This document shows positions 1-6,931 of a stretch of DNA of 28,906 nucleotides, piece after piece. The notes under the pieces are model-generated. The model was given only the letters and a program-made list of their open reading frames with translations, was not told where the DNA came from and made no database searches. The stretch spans positions 1 through 28,906 of the forward strand of contig CALCYA010000100.1 of assembly GCA_937906165.1 (NCBI GenBank), read 5' to 3'. Source of the DNA: an uncultured Bacteroidales bacterium (GTDB lineage Bacteria > Bacteroidota > Bacteroidia > Bacteroidales > Bacteroidaceae). The position numbers and the translations under genes are program-made. Positions within the stretch are counted from its first letter, which is position 1; every line of letters starts with the position of its first letter.

Positions 1-55
1 TTAATGTTTTGTCTGTGTTAAAAAGATATTCCCCCTATAGTTTGCAGGTGAACCT
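1..55. repeat. Left copy of terminal inverted repeat
   Basis: The first 55 bases are the reverse complement of 28835-28889 with three mismatches (positions 39, 47 and 52); the first 38 positions are identical. The copy lies about 33 bp beyond the folA terminator hairpin. Because the window begins exactly inside it, the left boundary of the repeat is unknown. I see no convincing reading frame or known insertion-sequence end in it. A multicopy element that ended the assembly is the simplest explanation. Confidence 0.85.
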
Positions 56-88
56 CTGTTTGTCCTCTTTCATGTATAATAAACAACT

Positions 89-121
89 CTCCCCGACTGT
101 TCAAAGATGACAGTCGGGGAG
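89..121 (-). terminator. folA/thyA transcript terminator hairpin
   Basis: A perfect 12-bp GC-rich stem (89-100 pairing with 110-121) around a 9-nt loop lies 33 bp downstream of the folA stop. On the minus strand it is followed by a weakly T-rich stretch rather than a strong T run. It probably ends the thyA-folA message. Confidence 0.75.
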
Positions 122-154
122 CGCTGTTTGTACGTATTAATTGAAATTATGTAT

Positions 155-652
155 TCAGTCCTTGCGCCTTGAGTATGTGACGAATCTGTAGCTGTGGCTG
201 TGCTTCTCGTCCGCAGGATGTGACTCCTCTTCGATGACCTCCCACTCACGTCTGTTGAATTCGGGAAAGAAGGCGTCTGCGTTGGCCGGCGTGTCCATGA
301 CCTCTGTCAAGCAAAGATAGTCTGCCAATGGCATTGCAGCGCGGTAGAGTGTCTCTCCGCCGATGATGTAGACAATGTCCTCGTTGTTGCAGTTGGCCAA
401 GGCCTCTTCGAGCGAACTGAAAGTCTCTGTGCCGGGGAATGAGCTCTCCTTGCGGGAGAGGACAATGTTCCTGCGGTTGGGCAAGGCGCCTTTGGGCAAC
501 GAACGGAATGTGTTGCTGCCCATGATGATTGTATGTCCTGTCGTCAACTCTTTAAAGCGCTTCAGGTCGTTCGGGAGCCAGTAGATGAGCTTGTTCCCGA
601 ACCCGATGGCGTTGTTCTCGGCTATTGCCGCAATTAGTGCTATCTTTTGCAT
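155..652 (-). CDS. folA: Dihydrofolate reductase
   Basis: This enzyme reduces dihydrofolate to tetrahydrofolate with NADPH in the cytoplasm. It regenerates the folate oxidised by thymidylate synthase, whose gene lies immediately upstream. The 165-residue length is normal for chromosomal DHFR. Family landmarks are the N-terminal strand (IALIAAIAENNAIG), the substrate-binding segment WLPNDLKRFKE around residues 25-35 with the acidic catalytic residue, the NADPH-binding IIMGSNTFRSLPK segment, and the C-terminal YIIGGETLY motif. The start lies 9 bp after the thyA stop, so the two genes are surely one operon. A hairpin terminator follows. Nothing suggests an acquired trimethoprim-resistance type, although that cannot be judged by eye alone. 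Confidence 0.96.
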   Translation of the reverse strand: MQKIALIAAIAENNAIGFGNKLIYWLPNDLKRFKELTTGHTIIMGSNTFRSLPKGALPNRRNIVLSRKESSFPGTETFSSLEEALANCNNEDIVYIIGGETLYRAAMPLADYLCLTEVMDTPANADAFFPEFNRREWEVIEEESHPADEKHSHSYRFVTYSRRKD

Positions 653-661
653 AATCTGTAT

Positions 662-1456
662 TTATACGGCTACGACGCCCTTGATGTGCGGGTGTGCGTC
701 GTAGTCCTCAAGTGAGAAGTCTTCGAATTTGAATGAGAATATGTCCTTGACATCGGGGTTTATGACCATTCTTGGCAACTTCTTCGGTTCGCGTGTAAGC
801 TGCAGTTTTGCCTGCTCAAGGTGGTTCACATAAAGATGTGCGTCGCCCAATGTGTGGATGAATTCGCCGGCCTTGAGGCCAGTCACTTGTGCCATCATCT
901 GCAGGAGCAGTGCGTATGATGCTATGTTGAAAGGTACGCCAAGGAAACAGTCTGCACTGCGCTGGTAGAGCTGGAGACTCAACTTGCCGTCTGCAACATA
1001 GAACTGGAACATGGCGTGGCAAGGTGGCAGGTTCATGTTTTTTATGTCGGCAACATTCCATGCGTTGACAATGATGCGGCGTGAGTCGGGGTTGTTCTTT
1101 ATGGTTTCTACAACTTCCTTTATCTGGTCGATATGCTCTCCGTCATATCCGGGCCATGAACGCCACTGGTAACCGTAGATGTGTCCCAGGTCGCCGTTCT
1201 CGTCTGCCCATTCGTTCCATATCCTTACGCCGTTCTCCTGAAGGTACTTTACATTGGTGTCTCCGTTGAGGAACCACAACAGCTCGTGGATTATTGATTT
1301 GAGGTGCAGCTTCTTTGTTGTCAGGCAGGGAAAACCGTCTTCAAGGTTAAAACGCATCTGATGGCCAAAGACGCTTATGGTGCCTGTGCCTGTCCTGTCA
1401 TCTTTTCTTGTACCCTCTGTGAGGATTCTGTCGAGCAAATCCAGATATTGTTTCAT
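662..1456 (-). CDS. thyA: Thymidylate synthase (ThyA type)
   Basis: ThyA methylates dUMP to dTMP using methylene-tetrahydrofolate and releases dihydrofolate, which FolA from the next gene reduces. The 264-residue length matches E. coli ThyA. Visible signatures are the N-terminal DDRTGTGTISVFGHQMRF segment, the catalytic cysteine in LPPCHAMFQFYV, the QRSADCFLGVPFNIASYA dUMP-binding block, and the C-terminal HPHIKGVVAV tail that closes on the active site. It is the first gene of thyA-folA. A possible -7 element, TATCTTCG (one mismatch to TAnnTTTG), lies at 1490-1497 on the minus strand; no clear -33 partner is seen. Confidence 0.97.
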   Translation of the reverse strand: MKQYLDLLDRILTEGTRKDDRTGTGTISVFGHQMRFNLEDGFPCLTTKKLHLKSIIHELLWFLNGDTNVKYLQENGVRIWNEWADENGDLGHIYGYQWRSWPGYDGEHIDQIKEVVETIKNNPDSRRIIVNAWNVADIKNMNLPPCHAMFQFYVADGKLSLQLYQRSADCFLGVPFNIASYALLLQMMAQVTGLKAGEFIHTLGDAHLYVNHLEQAKLQLTREPKKLPRMVINPDVKDIFSFKFEDFSLEDYDAHPHIKGVVAV

Positions 1457-1489
1457 TGTGATATTTGTTTCTTGATTCTTTTGTTTTTG

Positions 1490-1497
1490 CGAAGATA
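1490..1497 (-). promoter_or_regulatory. Putative thyA -7 promoter element
   Basis: Minus-strand TATCTTCG matches the Bacteroidetes TAnnTTTG box at seven of eight positions and lies about 33 bp before the thyA ATG. The -33 region 20 bp upstream reads TTTC, a partial match. Confidence 0.4.
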
Positions 1498-1616
1498 CAA
1501 TATTTATGGCGAAAAGTGAAATATAGGGCTGTATAAAATCCAGTTTCTTTTAAGGTTAAAATTATTTATAAATTTAATATTATACAAGAATGCGCCATGT
1601 TGTTGTATATTTTTCT

Positions 1617-1624
1617 TATCTTTG
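1617..1624 (+). promoter_or_regulatory. Putative -7 box at the edge of the 79-bp repeats
   Basis: TATCTTTG is a perfect TAnnTTTG box on the plus strand and overlaps the first bases of repeat copy 1. No good TTTG lies 19-21 bp upstream. If used, transcription would begin around 1630 and the message for the methyltransferase gene would carry about 200 nt of repeat-derived 5' leader. Confidence 0.4.
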
Positions 1625-1805
1625 CAGTAAACTGCGAAAACAGACTGCACTCGCTGTGAAATTATAAACAAGTTTATATTTCGCTCGTTTGTAACTGTCA
1701 TTGCAGTAGACTGCGAAAACAGACTGCACTCGCCGTGAAATTATAAACAAGTTCATATTTCGCTCGTTTGTAACTGTCATTGCAGTAAACTGCGAAAACA
1801 GACTG
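1622..1805. repeat. 79-bp tandem repeat, two full copies plus a partial third
   Basis: Copy 1 is 1622-1700, copy 2 is 1701-1779, and a 26-nt partial third is 1780-1805. The full copies differ at three positions (A/G in the first palindrome loop, T/C in CGC(T/C)GTG, T/C in GTT(T/C)ATA). Each unit contains two dyads: GCAGT-AA-ACTGC, and TATAAAC-AA-GTTTATA, which extends imperfectly to GAAA/TTTC. Together with the flanking AT-rich DNA it fills the 380-bp divergent gap between thyA and the methyltransferase gene. Reverse-strand open frames through it (about 1504-1949) are low-complexity by-products and look non-coding. Confidence 0.9.
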
Positions 1806-1836
1806 TGCAGGAGTTTCTCTGTGTGCGGTAGGGGGT

Positions 1837-3192
1837 ATGGAACTTAACGATAAGTTTGTAGAGAGGACGCGGGTGCTCTTCGGTGAGGAGAGATACGGAC
1901 GCTTTGTGCAGGCACTTGAAAAAGAGCCTGTTGTCAGTGTACGTGTCAACGAGAGAAAGATGGTGCCTGACTCTTCTCTTAACGTGGTCCCCTGGGCCGG
2001 GTCAGGACGTTATCTTGAGTCTCGTCCGGTCTTTACGGCCGATCCTCTTTTCCATGCGGGATGCTACTATGTGCAGGAGGCGTCGTCAATGTTTGTCGAG
2101 CAGGTTGTAAGGCAATATGTCGACACTCCGGTCCGCGCTTTGGATCTCTGTGCCGCTCCCGGTGGTAAATCGACGCATCTGTTGTCGTTGCTTCCGCAGG
2201 GCAGCATGCTGGTGTCGAATGAGCCTATGCCGTTGCGTGCGCAGGTGCTTGCCGAGAATGTGACGAAATGGGGCAACGCCTCGTCGGTGGTTACAAAGAA
2301 TGAACCGGCCGACTTTGCTCCGTTCCGCAACTTCTTTGACTTTGTGCTGGTGGATGCGCCATGCTCGGGTGAAGGGATGTTCCGCAAGGATTCCTTCGCT
2401 GTTGAGCAGTGGAGTGTCTCCAATGTTGAGCAGTGCGCTAAGAGGCAACGTGATATTGTCTCAGATATTTGGGGCGCTTTGCGCCCTGGAGGCCTGATGG
2501 TCTACAGTACCTGTACTTTCAACCGTGAGGAGAATGAGGATTGCGTGGAGTGGATTGCAAGTGAACTTGGTGCTGAAATCCTTGAAGTGAAGGTCCCAAG
2601 TGAGTGGAACATAACAGGCTCCCTCACCACCGAGGGGCTTCCGGTATACCGTTTTATTCCAGGGTTTACATCGGGCGAAGGGCTTTTCATGGCGGTGTTG
2701 CGAAAGGATGGCTCTTCGGTAGCGGTACAACCTAAGTTGCCACGTTTCCAGCAGGCTTCGGCAAAGATAAGGAGCGAGGTCGCAAGGTGGATAATAGAGC
2801 CGGAAAGGTTTGATTTTGTAATGCAGGGTGATACGGTTGTCGCAATGCCTGAAGAGCATACGGCTGCAATGCTTGCCTTGCAGCAGAGACTGAGAGTGTT
2901 GCATGCGGCTTTGCCTCTTGCTGAAGTGAAGAATAGCAAACTGTTGCCGTTGCACGCATTGGCAATGAGCACAGAACTGGATGTTTCGGCATTCAATACT
3001 GTGGAACTTGAACGTGAGAAGGCGCTTGCCTATCTGCACCGCGAAGCGTTGCTTTTTGCTGATGCACCAAAAGGTTACCTTCTGTTGACATATAAGGGAA
3101 CGCCTGTCGGTTTTGTAAAGAATATCGGGAATAGGGCTAATAACCTGTATCCGTCAGAATGGAGAATACGCAAGAATCCGTTGGAATTATAG
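1837..3192 (+). CDS. 16S rRNA (cytosine-C5)-methyltransferase, NOL1/NOP2/Sun (RsmF-like) family
   Basis: This is predicted to transfer a methyl group from SAM to C5 of a cytosine in 16S rRNA. The Rossmann SAM site DLCAAPGGKSTHL spans residues 103-115, the DAPCSGEGMFRKD motif is at 173-185 (Cys176), and the catalytic YSTCTFNREENED motif is at 223-235 (Cys226). Two cysteines in this arrangement are typical of RNA m5C enzymes. The C-terminal 150 residues resemble the RsmF-type RNA-binding extension, and the 451-residue length fits RsmF/YebU better than RsmB. The ATG at 1837 follows a purine-rich GGTAGGGGGT stretch. dsbD starts 16 bp downstream. The exact target nucleotide is inferred from the family, not seen. 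Confidence 0.9.
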   Translation: MELNDKFVERTRVLFGEERYGRFVQALEKEPVVSVRVNERKMVPDSSLNVVPWAGSGRYLESRPVFTADPLFHAGCYYVQEASSMFVEQVVRQYVDTPVRALDLCAAPGGKSTHLLSLLPQGSMLVSNEPMPLRAQVLAENVTKWGNASSVVTKNEPADFAPFRNFFDFVLVDAPCSGEGMFRKDSFAVEQWSVSNVEQCAKRQRDIVSDIWGALRPGGLMVYSTCTFNREENEDCVEWIASELGAEILEVKVPSEWNITGSLTTEGLPVYRFIPGFTSGEGLFMAVLRKDGSSVAVQPKLPRFQQASAKIRSEVARWIIEPERFDFVMQGDTVVAMPEEHTAAMLALQQRLRVLHAALPLAEVKNSKLLPLHALAMSTELDVSAFNTVELEREKALAYLHREALLFADAPKGYLLLTYKGTPVGFVKNIGNRANNLYPSEWRIRKNPLEL

Positions 3193-3208
3193 ATAAATTT
3201 ATATAGAA

Positions 3209-5362
3209 ATGAAGAAACTGTTTTTATCGTTGATGATGCTGGTATCGGTCCTTCAGGCCACAGCACAGTTCGGTGGTTTTGACCCCGTGTCTATGGAAGA
3301 GGTTGTGACCATTAAGGGTAATGAGGGTACAATCGAGTTTGAAGCCTACATTGACAATGGCTATCACCTTTATTCTACAAATGTGCCTAAGGGTGGCCCG
3401 ATGCCTTTGAGTGTGAAGTATCTCAAGGTAGAGGGCGCCGAGATTGTAGGTGACCTTGTTGCCGGTGAAGGCGCAAAGACCGAGTATGACTCTACATTCG
3501 AGATGGATGTTACATTCTATGACGAGTCGGCTCTATTCACACAGAAATTTAAACTTACAGGTGGTGATTACCGCATTGAGGGTGTTGTCAGCTATCAGTC
3601 TTGTGGCGAAGGTCAGTGCTATGTAGGCCGTTATGACTTTGAGATTACAGGAACAAGTGAAGTGCCACTGCAGAAATTGCAGACAACTGAGGTTAAGGTT
3701 GAGGCTCCTGCAGCCCCCAAGGTGACAGCTCCAGTAGTGGAGAAACCACAGGAGGTCAAGGCTGATGAGAAGGCCAATAACGAGGAACCGAAAACTGAAA
3801 ATAATGCCGCTGCTGAAGAGGTGGAAACTGCTGATGATGCTGACCCTCTTCCAGCGGAAGAAACTACTGTAGCAGAGTCGGAAACTGTTGAAGCTGCTGC
3901 GCTTGATAAGGACTCAAAGGAGTACCATTGGAGAAGCGTGATCAGTGAACTTAACGAGCTCGGAACCGAGAGCAGTTCGTCTTTGTGGCTCATATTCATC
4001 CTTGGTTTCGGTGCCGGTCTTGTTGCTCTGCTCACACCTTGTGTATGGCCAATCATCCCAATGACAGTGAGCTTCTTCCTGAAGCGCTCAAAAGACCGTG
4101 CAAAGGCAATACGCGAGGCTGTCATCTATGGTGCATCAATCGTGGTTATCTATCTGCTTCTTGGAATCTGCGTGACACTTATCTTCGGCGCAGGAGCATT
4201 GAATGCCCTCTCTACAAGCGCGGTGTTCAACATCTTCTTCTTCCTGATGCTTGTCGCTTTCGGTGCATCGTTCCTCGGTGGTTTTGAGTTGACATTGCCT
4301 TCATCATGGACAAACAAGGTTGACGAGAAGGCCGGTAGCACAACAGGTCTCTTGAGCATATTCCTTATGGCCTTTACACTTGTACTTGTGTCATTCTCAT
4401 GTACAGGTCCTATCATCGGCTTCATGCTCGTTTCTGTTGCCGATTCCGGCGAAATCCTTGCTCCTTCTATCGGTATGCTCGGTTTCGCACTCGCTTTGGC
4501 ATTGCCTTTCACTCTCTTTGCATTGTTCCCGTCTCTCCTGAAGCAGACACCACGTTCAGGTAGCTGGATGAATACAATCAAGGTTGTCCTCGGTTTCGTC
4601 GAGTTGGCATTCTCGCTCAAGTTCCTCTCTGTTGCAGACCTTGCATACGGTTGGGGTATACTTGACCGTGAGACATTCCTCGCTTTGTGGATTGCATTGT
4701 TCATGATTTTGGGTCTCTATCTGCTCAATATCATCCGCTTCCCGCACGACGATGAGAGCGACGGAAAGACCTCTGTTCCCGGCTTCTTCGCAGGACTTGT
4801 TACAATAGCGTTCGCAATATACATGATTCCTGGTCTTTGGGGTGCACCTTGTAAGGCTATCAGTGCATTCGCACCGCCAATGAAGACTCAGGACTTCAGC
4901 CTGTATGACAATGAGTTCCACCCACATACAGATGATTTCGACACGGCATTGCAGATGAGTGCAGCATCGGGCAAGCCAATCATGATTGACTTTACAGGCC
5001 ACGGCTGTGTGAACTGCCGCGAGATGGAGGCTGCTGTGTGGAGCGACGACCGTGTAATCGAGACTATGCGCGAAGATTATATTGTTGCATCACTCTATGT
5101 GGATGACAAGACAGAACTTGAGCGTCCGTTCCAGGTAGAGGGTGAGAACGGCAAGAAGATATGGATTACAACTGTAGGTGAAAAGTGGACCTATCTGCAG
5201 AACTTCAAGTTCGGCGGTAGCGCACAGCCGTTCTATGTGATTGTGGACGGTCACGGCGATCCTCTTGCTTCTCCTTACAGCTACAATCCTGACGTAGATG
5301 CTTATATACGTTTCCTTGAGGGCGGTCTTGACAGCTACGAAGAGAGAAATTCAAAAGAGTAA
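3209..5362 (+). CDS. dsbD: Thiol:disulfide interchange protein DsbD
   Basis: DsbD carries reducing power from cytoplasmic thioredoxin across the inner membrane to periplasmic thiol proteins. All three modules are present in 717 residues: a signal peptide ending ATA|Q at residue 19/20, an N-terminal DsbC-like domain with a C132-x4-C137 pair, a membrane domain (about 258-545) with Cys278 in LTPCVWPIIP and Cys398 in VSFSCTG, and a C-terminal thioredoxin domain with C600-VN-C603. A roughly 75-residue Ala/Glu-rich, probably disordered linker (about 165-238) joins the first periplasmic domain to the membrane part. Cleavage would expose an N-terminal glutamine, a possible substrate for the glutaminyl cyclase encoded at 10371. 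A hairpin follows the stop. Confidence 0.95.
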   Translation: MKKLFLSLMMLVSVLQATAQFGGFDPVSMEEVVTIKGNEGTIEFEAYIDNGYHLYSTNVPKGGPMPLSVKYLKVEGAEIVGDLVAGEGAKTEYDSTFEMDVTFYDESALFTQKFKLTGGDYRIEGVVSYQSCGEGQCYVGRYDFEITGTSEVPLQKLQTTEVKVEAPAAPKVTAPVVEKPQEVKADEKANNEEPKTENNAAAEEVETADDADPLPAEETTVAESETVEAAALDKDSKEYHWRSVISELNELGTESSSSLWLIFILGFGAGLVALLTPCVWPIIPMTVSFFLKRSKDRAKAIREAVIYGASIVVIYLLLGICVTLIFGAGALNALSTSAVFNIFFFLMLVAFGASFLGGFELTLPSSWTNKVDEKAGSTTGLLSIFLMAFTLVLVSFSCTGPIIGFMLVSVADSGEILAPSIGMLGFALALALPFTLFALFPSLLKQTPRSGSWMNTIKVVLGFVELAFSLKFLSVADLAYGWGILDRETFLALWIALFMILGLYLLNIIRFPHDDESDGKTSVPGFFAGLVTIAFAIYMIPGLWGAPCKAISAFAPPMKTQDFSLYDNEFHPHTDDFDTALQMSAASGKPIMIDFTGHGCVNCREMEAAVWSDDRVIETMREDYIVASLYVDDKTELERPFQVEGENGKKIWITTVGEKWTYLQNFKFGGSAQPFYVIVDGHGDPLASPYSYNPDVDAYIRFLEGGLDSYEERNSKE

Positions 5363-5373
5363 TGATGAACCAA

Positions 5374-5397
5374 CCCGGCAGGCATAAGCCTGTCGGG
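5374..5397 (+). terminator. Hairpin after dsbD (weak terminator or attenuator)
   Basis: A 10-bp GC-rich stem (74-83 with 88-97 of the 5300s, one G-T pair) with an ATAA loop lies 11 bp after the dsbD stop. The T tract is poor (CTTACATA), so it may end transcription only partly, or stabilise the dsbD message, before the GH3 gene. Confidence 0.6.
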
Positions 5398-5420
5398 CTT
5401 ACATATAAAATGAGTTGGGT

Positions 5421-6929
5421 ATGAATCTGACACCATTCATGAAACCCGTGTTTAACCACAGGGTTAAAAAAATTGCAAAGTATGCCACAGATGCCGAGAG
5501 TATACAGCGTTCTGTGTTGCAGCGTCTTGTAAACAGCGCCGCAGGTACAGAGTGGGGTATAAGGCACCGGTATGCCGATATAAAGAACTACGAGGCGTTT
5601 GCAAAGTCGGTTGGAGTGCAGGATTATGAGACCCTGAAAGGCTACATAGACCGAATGCGTCAGGGCGAGAAGGATGTGCTTTGGAAAGGACGTTGCCAGT
5701 GGTATGCAAAGTCTTCAGGTACAACCAATGACAAGAGCAAGTTCATTCCCGTTACACCGCAAGGATTGCAGAATGCCCACTATAAGGGCGGTTTCGATGT
5801 GGTGGCGCAGTTTGTCGCAAATAACCCCTCAAGCCGTATCTTCGCGGGTAAGGGACTTATCCTTGGCGGTAGCCATGCTCCAAATTACAATCTGCCCGGT
5901 AGCCTTGTGGGCGACCTCAGTGCAATCCTTATCGAGAACTGCAGCCCATTCGTGAATATGATGCGTGTACCCGGCAAGGATATCGCCCTGTTGAGTGATT
6001 TCGAGGAGAAGATGGACCGCATAGCACGTGCTACAAGCAATGTGAATGTGACAAACCTCTCGGGTGTCCCTTCATGGATGATGGCTGTGCTCAAGCATAT
6101 GCTTGATATTACAGGCAAGAAAGGTGTCGAGGAGTTGTGGCCCAATCTTGAGGTCTTCTTCCACGGCGGAGTGGCGTTTACCCCTTACCGCGAGCAGTAC
6201 AAGCAGATAATCCGTAAGGATGACATGAAGTACATGGAGACATACAATGCCAGCGAGGGATTCTTCGGAATACAGAATGACCCAACCGACCCTGCAATGC
6301 TGCTCATGATTGACTATGACATCTTCTATGAGTTCATACCTTTTGATGAGTTTGACTCGCCTAATCCGCGTGTACTTCCTCTTTGGGAGGTTGAGGTCGG
6401 CAAGAATTATGCGATGCTCATCTCAACATCGTGCGGCCTGTGGCGTTATATGATAGGTGATACCGTGCGCTTTACAAGCAAGGACCCATACAAGATTGTG
6501 ATTTCGGGTCGTACAAAGCACTTTATCAATGCTTTCGGTGAGGAACTTGTGGTGGACAATGCCGAAAAGGGTCTGCAGAAGGCCTGTGAGGAGACCGGCG
6601 CAATGGTCCTTGAGTATACCGCTGCTCCTGTGTTCATGGACAGCAATGCGCATTGTCGTCACCAGTGGCTCATAGAGTTCGCCAAGGAACCGGCGTCAAT
6701 AGAGAAGTTTGCCGAGATTCTTGACCTCTCCTTGCAGCAGATAAACTCCGACTATGAGGCAAAGCGCTACAAGAACAAGACAATGCAGCAGCTTGAGATT
6801 GTCGTTGCCCGTAAAGGCCTTTTCAGTGACTGGCTCAAGAGTAAGGGAAAGTTGGGTGGCCAGCATAAGGTCCCACGCCTCAGCAACAGTAGACAGTATA
6901 TTGAGGAACTGATGAATATGAACAGATAA
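5421..6929 (+). CDS. GH3 auxin-responsive-promoter family protein (ANL adenylating enzyme)
   Basis: GH3 enzymes adenylate a carboxylic acid and join it to an amine. Plant members conjugate hormones to amino acids; the substrate of the bacterial proteins is unknown. The protein has about 502 residues. The ATP-binding P-loop-like SSGTTNDKSKFIPVT is near residues 94-108, and the GLWRYMIGDTVRF motif corresponds to the usual YRxGD box. I chose ATG 5421 (MNLTPFMKPVF); an in-frame TTG six bases upstream is less likely. A five-codon frame at 5410-5424 ends by overlapping this ATG, probably by chance. The lipoprotein gene begins 2 bp after the stop, so they are probably co-transcribed. Confidence 0.88.
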   Translation: MNLTPFMKPVFNHRVKKIAKYATDAESIQRSVLQRLVNSAAGTEWGIRHRYADIKNYEAFAKSVGVQDYETLKGYIDRMRQGEKDVLWKGRCQWYAKSSGTTNDKSKFIPVTPQGLQNAHYKGGFDVVAQFVANNPSSRIFAGKGLILGGSHAPNYNLPGSLVGDLSAILIENCSPFVNMMRVPGKDIALLSDFEEKMDRIARATSNVNVTNLSGVPSWMMAVLKHMLDITGKKGVEELWPNLEVFFHGGVAFTPYREQYKQIIRKDDMKYMETYNASEGFFGIQNDPTDPAMLLMIDYDIFYEFIPFDEFDSPNPRVLPLWEVEVGKNYAMLISTSCGLWRYMIGDTVRFTSKDPYKIVISGRTKHFINAFGEELVVDNAEKGLQKACEETGAMVLEYTAAPVFMDSNAHCRHQWLIEFAKEPASIEKFAEILDLSLQQINSDYEAKRYKNKTMQQLEIVVARKGLFSDWLKSKGKLGGQHKVPRLSNSRQYIEELMNMNR

Positions 6930-6931
6930 GA

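Noticed and set aside
1622..1805. Possible CRISPR array
   Set aside because: Units are contiguous 79-bp tandem copies with no unique spacers, and no cas genes are present.
1504..1949. Reverse-strand open frames across the 79-bp repeats
   Set aside because: They translate the repeats and overlap the methyltransferase gene's start; they have repeated sequence and no family features, so they are repeat artefacts.
2461..3039. Long minus-strand frame opposite the methyltransferase gene (192 codons)
   Set aside because: It is a shadow of a well-supported gene, with no domain signature.
4150..4704. Minus-strand frame opposite dsbD (184 codons)
   Set aside because: Shadow of the DsbD membrane domain; low-complexity composition and no recognisable motif.
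5410..5424. Mini-ORF of four codons overlapping the GH3 start
   Set aside because: Very short and its stop overlap with the ATG can arise by chance; no leader-peptide pattern such as repeated codons is present.
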